8,675 nt of DNA from Paracoccaceae bacterium (GTDB lineage Bacteria > Pseudomonadota > Alphaproteobacteria > Rhodobacterales > Rhodobacteraceae). The DNA is taken from the NCBI GenBank assembly GCA_007119835.1, contig SKOX01000085.1, positions 1-8,675 of the forward strand. Reading direction: 5' to 3'. The notes beneath the pieces are model-generated. The model had not been told where the DNA came from and did no database searches. It saw nothing but the letters and a program-made list of their open reading frames with translations. Both the position numbers and the translations under genes were made by a program. This document shows positions 1 through 6,119 of this stretch, one piece after another; within the stretch, counting starts at the first letter, position 1; each line of letters opens with the position of its first letter.

Positions 1-80
1 ACGGCCAGAAGGTCTCGTTCGAGCTCGAGCCGGGTCGCGACGGGCGTACTTCGGCCAGTTCGATCCAGCTGATCGACTGA
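1..80 (+). CDS. Cold-shock-domain protein, C-terminal fragment (5' end outside window)
   Basis: Reading from position 3, the frame gives 25 residues ending at the TGA at 78-80. They include GQKVSFELEPGRDGR followed by a short hydrophobic end (SIQLID). This is the characteristic last strand of a CspA-type OB-fold, where 'G-x-KVxFE-x-x-x-GRDGR' precedes the terminus. Such proteins bind single-stranded RNA or DNA and act as RNA chaperones in the cytoplasm. The RNP1 and RNP2 motifs lie upstream and cannot be seen, so it is unknown whether this is a single-domain Csp or one of the longer two-domain forms common in Rhodobacterales. A strong terminator follows 24 bases after the stop, so this gene ends its transcription unit. 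Confidence 0.85.
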   Translation, partial: GQKVSFELEPGRDGRTSASSIQLID

Positions 81-104
81 CACGACCCGCAGGGTGAATG
101 ATCG

Positions 105-138
105 GGGCCCGTCGCAGGCGCGACGGGCCCTTCTTTTT
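105..138 (+). terminator. Rho-independent terminator of the cold-shock gene
   Basis: An 11-bp perfect GC-rich stem (105-115 pairing with 120-130, arms GGGCCCGTCGC / GCGACGGGCCC) closes a 4-base loop and is followed directly by TTCTTTTT (131-138). This is a textbook intrinsic terminator for plus-strand transcription. Read from the minus strand the stem has no U-tract behind it, so it is a weaker candidate for ending the convergent PRC-barrel gene. Confidence 0.93.
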
Positions 139-173
139 GCCAGGTGTCCTTGGAGGGAAGCCGGCGGCCGCTC

Positions 174-842
174 CTACTGCATCGGCTGGGCCTGCGGCTC
201 CTCTTCCTCTGCCGCCGCGGCGTCTCCTTCCCGCGCGTCCGGGCGCTCGAAGGTCGGCGCGTTCTCGAGGTCCACGGGATCGAGCGACAGCAGGATACGC
301 GTGACACGCGGATCTTCGGGGTCCGGCAGCATCCGGACGAGGCCCATTGCCGCAGCGACCTCGCGCTCGCCGCCGCGCATCGCCTCGTCGAGCTCGATCA
401 CGAGCGCAGCCGCGCCGCCGCGGCGGTCGAGCAGGAGCTCCACGACCTCGCCGAGCGGTCGCTCGCCTTCCGCGACCTCCCTGTCCACCGTGCCCTCCGC
501 CGCGGGATCGGCGGCCGTCATGCGCTGAAGGCCGGTGGCGGTGGTGTCGAGGTAGACCGGGTGCCCCGGCAGGTCCGTGGACAGGATGTGGTACTCCTGC
601 GGCGCCCGGATGAAGAAGGTTTCGCCCACTGCGCCGGTCGCCAAGCCGACCGCGCCGCCGACGTCGGCCTCCGGCTCGAGCGCGGGAGCGGGCTCCGCCG
701 CCGTCTCCTCGGCCGTCTCCGGCATCGGCTCCTGGTCCTGCATCGGTTCCTGCGCCTGTGCGGGCTCTTCCGTCGCCACCTGCGCGAAGCTCGCGCCGCC
801 GAGGCCAGCCACCAGCGCCGCGGTCGCCATCAGGGTTTTCAT
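174..842 (-). CDS. Secreted PRC-barrel-domain-like protein
   Basis: 222 residues. The start chosen is the ATG at 842-840. It is preceded by GGAGGAG (853-847) and begins a clear Sec signal peptide (MKTLMATAALVAGLGGASFA, cleavage likely after Ala20). The frame extends upstream to an ATG at 959, but those 39 residues are Arg-rich and would bury the signal. After the signal come a low-complexity Glu/Pro/Ala/Met linker (about 22-60, with the repeat QEPM), a PRC-barrel-like domain (about 84-199) and an acidic tail. The domain shows the family pattern: 'ILSTDLPGHPVY' at its start, a 'GEVVELLLDR..GAAALVIE' hairpin near 131-150, and a closing 'L..V.LENAPTFE'. PRC barrels are small beta-barrels used in RNA processing, photosynthetic reaction centres and many periplasmic proteins of unknown role. 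The molecular function here is not known. The gene is divergent from prkA and convergent with the cold-shock gene. Confidence 0.85.
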   Translation of the reverse strand: MKTLMATAALVAGLGGASFAQVATEEPAQAQEPMQDQEPMPETAEETAAEPAPALEPEADVGGAVGLATGAVGETFFIRAPQEYHILSTDLPGHPVYLDTTATGLQRMTAADPAAEGTVDREVAEGERPLGEVVELLLDRRGGAAALVIELDEAMRGGEREVAAAMGLVRMLPDPEDPRVTRILLSLDPVDLENAPTFERPDAREGDAAAAEEEEPQAQPMQ

Positions 843-911
843 GATTCTCCTCCGTCCGTGCGGGTCTGTCGGTGCGCGCGCCGTTCGTCGCAGCGCGGTT
901 TTCGTTCGGAT

Positions 912-937
912 AACTCCCCGTTCCCAGGGCGAGTTCC
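912..937 (-). promoter_or_regulatory. Candidate EcfG-type (general stress) promoter for the PRC-barrel gene
   Basis: On the minus strand GGAAC (937-933) is followed after exactly 17 bases by AGTT (915-912). The established EcfG consensus in Alphaproteobacteria is GGAAC-N16/17-cGTT, so only the first base of the -10 element departs. Transcription would begin near 904 and leave a leader of about 60 bases before the ATG at 842. A second GGAAC (924-920) has no matching -10 element. No sigma factor gene is in the window, so use of the site is unproven. Confidence 0.4.
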
Positions 938-1013
938 GCGGGTGAGGCGAAGCGACCACGTGCCGTACGCCTCCCGTGTATGTTAGACTGCGGTCTCAGG
1001 GATCAAGGCGCGC

Positions 1014-1029
1014 TCGTGCGATCGTGCGA
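1014..1029. repeat. Perfect tandem octamer TCGTGCGA x2
   Basis: TCGTGCGA occurs twice head to tail with no gap. Each copy contains the TCG..CGA dyad, so the pair could act as two adjacent half-sites for a DNA-binding protein. It lies about 225 bases upstream of prkA and 170 upstream of the divergent gene. Function is unknown, and chance in GC-rich DNA cannot be excluded. Confidence 0.6.
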
Positions 1030-1113
1030 GGCTGTCGATGATAGGCGACGAGCATGCGGCGGCGCTGGCGCGGGTCTCGTGTCGCAACCGCCCAAAGGTT
1101 AACCAAGGGCCGC

Positions 1114-1142
1114 TTGTTGGCCCAGCGAACGATAAATTTATC
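1114..1142 (+). promoter_or_regulatory. AT-rich palindrome with a weak overlapping promoter match, upstream of prkA
   Basis: GATAAATTTATC (1131-1142) is a perfect 12-base palindrome of almost only A and T inside GC-rich DNA, about 110 bases upstream of the prkA start. Its right half supplies TTTATC, which stands 17 bases after TTGTTG (1114-1119). That gives a poor sigma-70-like pair (about three of six matches in each box). An operator overlapping a promoter is plausible but inferred. The palindrome itself is certain. Confidence 0.35.
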
Positions 1143-1252
1143 ATCAAACGCTCTCGGGACAGGTGACGCAACTCGACCCAGACACCAAGTATTTACGGTA
1201 GGGTCCGCTGCTGGCGGGGGGCGGCGGCTCGGCAGAAGGAGGACGATCGCGG

Positions 1253-3187
1253 ATGGAGATCTTTAACCGGTTCGCAGAGGTCTACGACCGCCTGAAGGTC
1301 GACGAGATGTCGCTGCAGGATTACCTGCTCGGATGCCGGGACGACGCGCTGATGCGCGCCACGGCGTCAGAGCGCATGGTCGCGGCGATCGGCGAGCCGG
1401 AATTCGTCGACACCAGCCAGGACCAGCGGCTCGGGCGCATCTTCCTCAACCGGACGATCAAGCGCTACCGCGCCTTCGACGGCCTCTACGGCGCCGAGGA
1501 GACGGTGGAGCGGATCGTCGGCTTCTTCCGCCACGCGAGCCAGGGTCTCGAGGAGCGCAAGCAGATCCTCTACCTGCTCGGGCCGGTCGGCGGCGGCAAG
1601 TCGTCGATCGCCGAGATCCTCAAGGCGCTGATGGAGAAGGAGCCGGTTTACATCCTCAAGGCCGGCGACCAGATCAGCCCGTTGTTCGAAAGCCCGCTCG
1701 GCCTCTTCGACCGCGAGAGCTTCGGCGACCTGCTCGAGGACAAGTACAACATCCCCCGCCGGCTGCTCAGCGGCCTCATGTCGCCCTGGGCGGTGAAGCG
1801 GCTCGAGGAGTATGACGGCGACATCTCGAAGTTCAGCGTCGTCAAGGCGTATCCCTCGAAGCTCCGCCAGCTCTGCGTCGCCAAGACCGAGCCGGGCGAC
1901 GAGAACAACCAGGACGTCTCGACGCTCGTCGGCAAGCTCGACATCCGCAAGCTCGAGCATCTGAGCCAGAACGACCCCGACGCCTACAGCTACTCGGGCG
2001 GGCTGAACCGCACGACGCAGGGTCTTCTCGAATTCGTCGAGATGTTCAAGGCACCGATCAAGGTGCTCCACCCGCTGCTGACCGCGACCCAGGAGGGCTC
2101 CTACGTCGGCACGGAGAACATCGGCGCCATGCCCTACCAGGGCATCATCATCGCACACTCGAACGAGTCCGAGTGGCAGCAGTTCAAGGGCAACAAGAAC
2201 AACGAGGCCTTCCTCGACCGCATCTCGGTGGTGAAGGTGCCCTACTGCCTGCGCGCGACCGAGGAGGCGCAGATCTACGAGAAGCTGCTCAGCGGCTCCT
2301 CGCTCGCCGAGGCGTCGCGGGCGCCGGAGACGCTGCCGATCCTGGCGCGGTTCTCGGTGCTGACGCGGCTCCGCGAGCACGAGAACTCGACGCTCTACTC
2401 GAAGCTCCGGGTCTACGACGGCGAGACGCTGAAGCACACCGACCCCAAGGCGCGATCGCTCCAGGAGTACCGCGACGCGGCCGGCGTCGACGAGGGCATG
2501 ACCGGCATCTCGACCCGCTTCGCGTTCAAGGTGCTGTCGGAGACCTTCAACCACGACACCGAGGAGGTCGCGGCCGATCCGGTGCACATGATGTACGCGC
2601 TGGAGCAGGCGATCAAGCGCGAGCAGTTCCCCGACGAGGTCGAGACGCGCTACCTCGACTATATCCGGACCGAGCTCGCGCCGCGCTATGCCGAGTTCAT
2701 CGGCGAGGAGATCCAGAAGGCGTATCTCGAAAGCTACTCCGACTACGGCCAGAACCTCTTCGACCGCTACATCGCTTATGCCGATGCCTGGATCGAGGAG
2801 CAGGACTTCAAGGATGCCGACACCGGCCAGATGTTCGACCGGGAGGTTCTGGAGGGCGAGCTCGCCAAGATCGAGAAGCCGGCGGGCATCGCCAACCCCA
2901 AGGACTTCCGCAACGAGGTCGTGAAGTTCGTCCTGCGCGCCCGTGCCGAGAACGAGGGCCGCAATCCGGCCTGGCACAAATACGAGAAGCTCCGCCGGGT
3001 CATCGAGAAGCGGATGTTCTCCCAGGTGGAGGATCTGCTGCCGGTGATCTCCTTCGGCGCCAAGCGCGACAAGGAGACCGAAGCGAAGCACGCCGAGTTC
3101 GTCGACCGGATGGCGGCGCGCGGCTACACGCCCCGCCAGGTGAGGCGGCTGGTCGAATGGTACATGCGCGTGAACAAGGCGGGCTGA
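1253..3187 (+). CDS. prkA: PrkA/YeaG-family AAA+ serine protein kinase
   Basis: 644 residues, matching the usual length of the PrkA/YeaG family. The start is set by AAGGAGGA (1236-1243), nine bases before the ATG, and by the family-type N-terminus MEIFNRFAEVYDR. An N-terminal AAA+ domain carries the Walker A motif GPVGGGKS (residues 110-117, Lys116). It also carries a Walker-B-like stretch GLLEFVEM (257-264), a sensor-type strand ending IIIAHSNESE (298-307) and the 'NNEAFLDRISVVKVPY' segment (317-331), whose Arg323 is placed like an arginine finger. The C-terminal PrkA domain follows (about 400-644). The family was described as a Ser/Thr kinase; the Bacillus protein has since been reported to act as an ATP-dependent protease, so the true activity is open. 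In E. coli the yeaGH pair responds to nitrogen starvation and stationary phase. It is the first gene of an operon with yeaH and spoVR. Confidence 0.96.
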   Translation: MEIFNRFAEVYDRLKVDEMSLQDYLLGCRDDALMRATASERMVAAIGEPEFVDTSQDQRLGRIFLNRTIKRYRAFDGLYGAEETVERIVGFFRHASQGLEERKQILYLLGPVGGGKSSIAEILKALMEKEPVYILKAGDQISPLFESPLGLFDRESFGDLLEDKYNIPRRLLSGLMSPWAVKRLEEYDGDISKFSVVKAYPSKLRQLCVAKTEPGDENNQDVSTLVGKLDIRKLEHLSQNDPDAYSYSGGLNRTTQGLLEFVEMFKAPIKVLHPLLTATQEGSYVGTENIGAMPYQGIIIAHSNESEWQQFKGNKNNEAFLDRISVVKVPYCLRATEEAQIYEKLLSGSSLAEASRAPETLPILARFSVLTRLREHENSTLYSKLRVYDGETLKHTDPKARSLQEYRDAAGVDEGMTGISTRFAFKVLSETFNHDTEEVAADPVHMMYALEQAIKREQFPDEVETRYLDYIRTELAPRYAEFIGEEIQKAYLESYSDYGQNLFDRYIAYADAWIEEQDFKDADTGQMFDREVLEGELAKIEKPAGIANPKDFRNEVVKFVLRARAENEGRNPAWHKYEKLRRVIEKRMFSQVEDLLPVISFGAKRDKETEAKHAEFVDRMAARGYTPRQVRRLVEWYMRVNKAG

Positions 3188-3197
3188 CCGGGGTCAC

Positions 3198-4517
3198 ATG
3201 GCAAACTTCATCGATCGCCGCCTCAACCCCAAGGACAAGAACCTCGGCAACCGCCGACGCTTCATCCGCCGGGTCCGCTCCTACGTGAAGCAGGCGGTCG
3301 ACGAAGCCGTCAAGAAGCGCGGCATTGCCGACGTCGACCGCGGCGGCAAGGTGTCGGTGCCGGCCGACTCGATCCACGAGCCGCACTTCCATCATGCCAG
3401 CGAAGGCGGGCGGCGCGAGCGCGTGCTGCCCGGCAACAAGCACTTCCGCGCCGGCGACCGCATCGACAAGCCGCCCGGGGGCGGGGGCGGGCGCGGCAGG
3501 AAGGGGGCGCCGAGCGGCGACGGGGAGGACGACTTCGTCTTCGCCCTGTCGCGGGAGGAACTGCTCGACGTCTTCTTCGAGGATCTCGAGCTGCCCGACA
3601 TGATCAAGAAGACGCTGAAGGAGGTCGAGGCGACCGAGCCGAAGCGGGCGGGCATCTCGGTCACCGGCACGCCGGGCAACCTCAACGTGCGCCGCACCAT
3701 GCGCAACGCCTTCGGTCGCCGCCTGGCGCTCCGGCGCCCGAGCGACGCCGCCGTGAGCGCCCTGCGCGCGCGGCTCTTCGATCTCGAGGAGATCCACGAG
3801 CCCGACGAGGCGCAGCGCGAGGAGCTTCTGGCGATCCGGGCCGAACTGGACGAGCTGCTGCGCCGGCAGAAGCGGGTGCCCTATCTCGACCCGCTCGACG
3901 TCCGCTACAACTACTTCGAGCCGAAACCGCGGCCGAAGTCGAACGCGGTGATGTTCTGCCTCATGGATGTCTCTGCCTCGATGGGCGAGCGCGAGAAGGA
4001 CCTCGCCAAGCGGTTCTTCGTGCTGCTCCACCTCTTCCTCAGCCGCCGCTACGAGCGGGTCGAGCTGGTCTTCATCCGCCACACCCACTACGCGAGCGAG
4101 GTCGACGAGGACACCTTCTTCCACTCGCGCGAGACCGGGGGCACCGTCGTCTCTACGGCGCTTCGCGAGATGCAGCGGGTCGTCGAGGAGCGCTACGCGC
4201 CCTCGGAGTGGAACATCTACGCAGCCCAGGCCTCGGACGGCGACAACTACACTGGCGATTCCGCAGGCTGCGTCCAGCTGCTGAACGAGGGGCTCATGGG
4301 CCTCTGCCAGTACTTCGCCTACATCGAGATCATCGCCGAGGAGGAGGCGCGCTTCTTGAAGAGCGACCGTAACGGCACCGAACTCTGGCTCGCCTACCGC
4401 CAGGTGGCGGAGCAGTGGGGCAACTTCGCGATGAAGCGGATCTCGCGCCCCTCGGACATCTATCCGGTCTTCCGCGAGCTTTTCGCCCGCCGCAGCGCGA
4501 AGGCCGCCGATGCCTAA
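3198..4517 (+). CDS. yeaH: YeaH/YhbH-family (DUF444) protein with VWA-like MIDAS
   Basis: 439 residues. The N-terminus MANFIDRRLNPKDKNLGNRRRFIRR is the family signature and fixes the start, although only a weak GGGG (3190-3193) precedes the ATG. With just 10 bases after the prkA stop, translation is probably coupled. A basic N-terminal region with the EPHFHH segment (61-66) is followed by a Gly-rich linker (about 94-108). The von Willebrand A-like domain (about 249-430) has a complete metal-ion-dependent adhesion site: D257-x-S259-x-S261 (DVSASMG), Thr316 in TGGT, and Asp347 in ASDGD. The family accompanies PrkA throughout bacteria, and its molecular role is not established. An AAA+ partner and an intact MIDAS suggest an adaptor that binds a client or scaffold protein. 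The last 8 bases overlap spoVR. Confidence 0.95.
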   Translation: MANFIDRRLNPKDKNLGNRRRFIRRVRSYVKQAVDEAVKKRGIADVDRGGKVSVPADSIHEPHFHHASEGGRRERVLPGNKHFRAGDRIDKPPGGGGGRGRKGAPSGDGEDDFVFALSREELLDVFFEDLELPDMIKKTLKEVEATEPKRAGISVTGTPGNLNVRRTMRNAFGRRLALRRPSDAAVSALRARLFDLEEIHEPDEAQREELLAIRAELDELLRRQKRVPYLDPLDVRYNYFEPKPRPKSNAVMFCLMDVSASMGEREKDLAKRFFVLLHLFLSRRYERVELVFIRHTHYASEVDEDTFFHSRETGGTVVSTALREMQRVVEERYAPSEWNIYAAQASDGDNYTGDSAGCVQLLNEGLMGLCQYFAYIEIIAEEEARFLKSDRNGTELWLAYRQVAEQWGNFAMKRISRPSDIYPVFRELFARRSAKAADA

Positions 4518-6000
4518 GGGGAAGCGCAAGCCTGAGCTGCTGTTCCAGGGCGCCGACTGGGACTTCGACACCCTGCGCCGCACCTACGACGCGATGGAGC
4601 AGATCGCGCGGGAGGATCTCGACCTCGACTTCTACCGCAACCAGATCGAGATCATCTCGTCCGAGCAGATGCTCGATGCCTACTCCTCCGTCGGCATGCC
4701 GCTGATGTACCGGCACTGGTCCTTCGGCAAGCACTTCATCCACCACGAGCGGCTCTACCGGAAGGGCGCGCAGGGGCTCGCCTACGAGATCGTCATCAAC
4801 TCCAATCCGTGCATCTCCTACTGCATGGAAGAGAACACCATGCCGCTGCAGGCGCTGGTGATCGCGCACGCCGCCTTCGGCCACAATCACTTCTTCAAGA
4901 ACAACCACCTGTTCCGGCAGTGGACCGACCCCGACGGCTTCCTCGAGTACCTCAACTACGCCAAGGCCTACATCCAGCGCTGCGAGGAGCGGCACGGCGC
5001 CGTGGAGGTCGAGCGGCTTCTCGATTCGGCACACGCGCTGATGCCCTCGAGCGTCTTCCGGCACCGCCGCCCGCCCGCGCCGTCCGAGCGTGAGGCGCGC
5101 GCGCGCGAGCGGCTTCGTCTCGAGGAGGAGGAGCGTTCGGTCAACTATCTCTGGGACGCGATGCCGGGATCGCGCCGGCCGGCGCCGGACGGGAGCGACC
5201 TGCGCGAGCGGCTCCGGTCGATGCGTCTGCCCGAGGAGAACCTGCTCTACTTCATCGAGAACCACTCGCCGACTCTGAAGCCGTGGCAGCGGCAGGTGCT
5301 GCGCATCGTGCGCAACATCTCGCAATACTTCTATCCGCAGAAGCAGACCCAGGTGATGAACGAGGGCTGCGCCTGCTTCGTGCACTGGGAGATGCTGAAC
5401 CGCCTGCACGAGCGCGGCCGTATCGACGACGGCGCCATGATCGAGGTGCTGCATCACCATACCAACGTCATCACCCAGCCGGACTTCGACGACCGGCGCT
5501 TCGGCGGCATCAACCCTTATGCGCTCGGCTTCGCCATGATGCAGGACATCAAGCGCATCTGCGTCGATCCGACCGAGGAGGATCGCGCCTGGTTCCCCGA
5601 GATCGCAGGCAAGGGCGACTGGCGCGGCGTCCTGAAGGACGCCTGGGCAAACTATCGCGACGAGAGCTTCATCCAGCAGTATCTCAGCCCGAAGGTGATG
5701 CGCGACTTCCGCCTCTTCGCCTGCGCCGACGAGGCCGCCGAGCCCTGGGTGACCGTTTCTGGCATTCACGACGAGCGCGGCTATCTCGACGTGCGCGAGG
5801 CGCTGGCGCGGTCCCGCGACATCGCAGTGCGCGAGCCCGACATCCAGATCGTCGACGTCGACCTGCTCGGCGACAGGGTGCTGCGGCTGAAGCATTTCGA
5901 GCGGGACGGCATCCCGCTCGAGCGTGCGCCGCGTGAGGCGACGCTCGCCCATCTGCGTCATCTCTGGGGGCACGGCGTGGCGCTCGAGGAGACCCGCTAG
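4510..6000 (+). CDS. spoVR: SpoVR/YcgB-family protein
   Basis: 496 residues, normal for the family. The ATG at 4510 lies inside the end of yeaH (8-base overlap, different frame), which points to translational coupling. The SpoVR domain spans most of the protein. Conserved-looking blocks are 'YRHWSFGKHFIHHERLY' (67-83), 'YEIVINSNPCISYCMEENTMPLQALVIAHAAFGHNHFFKNNH' in part (92-133; H120, H125, H127, H133), 'NEGCACFVHWE' (284-294), 'HHHTN' (315-319) and 'INPYALGF' (334-341). A charged segment near 191-210 probably forms a helix. SpoVR was named for a Bacillus cortex phenotype, but the family is common in bacteria that do not sporulate, where it travels with prkA and yeaH. No activity is established; the His/Glu/Cys clusters suggest metal binding (inference). 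It is the last gene of the operon. Confidence 0.95.
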   Translation: MPKGKRKPELLFQGADWDFDTLRRTYDAMEQIAREDLDLDFYRNQIEIISSEQMLDAYSSVGMPLMYRHWSFGKHFIHHERLYRKGAQGLAYEIVINSNPCISYCMEENTMPLQALVIAHAAFGHNHFFKNNHLFRQWTDPDGFLEYLNYAKAYIQRCEERHGAVEVERLLDSAHALMPSSVFRHRRPPAPSEREARARERLRLEEEERSVNYLWDAMPGSRRPAPDGSDLRERLRSMRLPEENLLYFIENHSPTLKPWQRQVLRIVRNISQYFYPQKQTQVMNEGCACFVHWEMLNRLHERGRIDDGAMIEVLHHHTNVITQPDFDDRRFGGINPYALGFAMMQDIKRICVDPTEEDRAWFPEIAGKGDWRGVLKDAWANYRDESFIQQYLSPKVMRDFRLFACADEAAEPWVTVSGIHDERGYLDVREALARSRDIAVREPDIQIVDVDLLGDRVLRLKHFERDGIPLERAPREATLAHLRHLWGHGVALEETR

Positions 6001-6003
6001 GGA

Positions 6004-6056
6004 CGGGGCGACGGGCCTTCGCTCCGTGGGCGGGGCGCAAGGGTCTTCGCCCCGTG
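6004..6056 (+). repeat. Two imperfect tandem copies of a small GC hairpin after spoVR
   Basis: Copy 1 (6004-6028) and copy 2 (6031-6056) share CGGGGCG, a GGG-C/T-CTTCGC core and CCGTG. Each folds by itself. In copy 1, 6004-6010 pairs with 6020-6026 (7 bp, one G-U, 9-base loop). In copy 2, 6031-6037 pairs with 6048-6054 (7 bp perfect, 10-base loop). The left end of copy 1 (6003-6011) can also pair over 9 bases with the right end of copy 2 (6047-6055), so the folds are mutually exclusive. There is no U-tract, so this is at best a weak terminator. It could protect the operon's 3' end or form part of the ahcY leader. Confidence 0.6.
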
Positions 6057-6064
6057 AAGTTGCC

Positions 6065-6105
6065 GTCGTGGCCTCTCGATGCTAAGTCGCCGGTCAAGCC
6101 ACGAC
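6065..6105. promoter_or_regulatory. Widely spaced inverted repeat upstream of ahcY
   Basis: GTCGTGGC (6065-6072) is perfectly complementary to GCCACGAC (6098-6105) with 25 bases between. The right arm ends three bases before the ribosome binding site GGGAG (6108-6112) and 14 bases before the ahcY ATG. As RNA it would form a stem right beside the ribosome site; as DNA it could be two half-sites around a promoter (TTGCCG at 6060 and GCTAAG at 6081-6086 are weak candidate elements). The sequence does not match the SAH riboswitch core as I know it. Confidence 0.4.
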
Positions 6106-6119
6106 ATGGGAGCTAGCAC

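Larger units (their letters stand above)
843..1252. other. Divergent intergenic region between the PRC-barrel gene and prkA
   Basis: About 410 bases with no convincing gene. It holds the minus-strand EcfG-like site (912-937), a perfect tandem octamer (1014-1029) and an HpaI-type palindrome GGTTAACC (1097-1104). It also holds a short inverted repeat GGGCC/GGCCC (1107-1111 and 1119-1123), an AT-rich 12-base palindrome (1131-1142) and the prkA ribosome binding site AAGGAGGA (1236-1243). No sigma-54 (TGGC-N-TTGC) or EcfG element could be recognised facing prkA. A 62-residue minus-strand reading frame (983-1171) lacks a ribosome binding site and any recognisable motif and is not called. Confidence 0.7.

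Noticed and set aside
144..986. 280-residue plus-strand frame opposite the PRC-barrel gene
   Set aside because: Arg-rich shadow without a ribosome site; the minus-strand frame has a signal peptide, a ribosome site and a PRC-barrel-like domain.
983..1171. 62-residue minus-strand frame in the divergent intergenic region
   Set aside because: No ribosome binding site, no motif and no signal peptide; short enough to be chance.
1367..3091. 574-residue open frame antisense to prkA
   Set aside because: It is an exact shadow of prkA, produced by GC bias in third positions. It is Leu/Val/Arg-rich, has no recognisable domain, and the plus-strand frame is an unmistakable family member.
3000..4583. 527-residue antisense frame across the prkA end and yeaH
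   Set aside because: It spans two plus-strand genes of known families, is low in complexity and has no motif; a GC-rich shadow.
4330..5973. 547-residue antisense frame over spoVR
   Set aside because: Same reason: composition-driven open frame opposite a conserved gene.
6031..6060. Copy 2 hairpin as a clear rho-independent terminator of the spoVR operon
   Set aside because: The stem is good, but it is followed by GTGAAGTTGCC with no U-run, so it was listed as a repeat/structure only.
6065..6112. H-type pseudoknot in which loop bases CTCTC (6073-6077) pair with the ahcY ribosome site GGGAG (6108-6112), like SAM-II or SAM/SAH riboswitches
   Set aside because: The five pairs are possible on paper (one G-U), but only two bases (6106-6107) would have to span the 8-bp stem, which is sterically unreasonable. 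The conserved bases of those riboswitches are also not visible.
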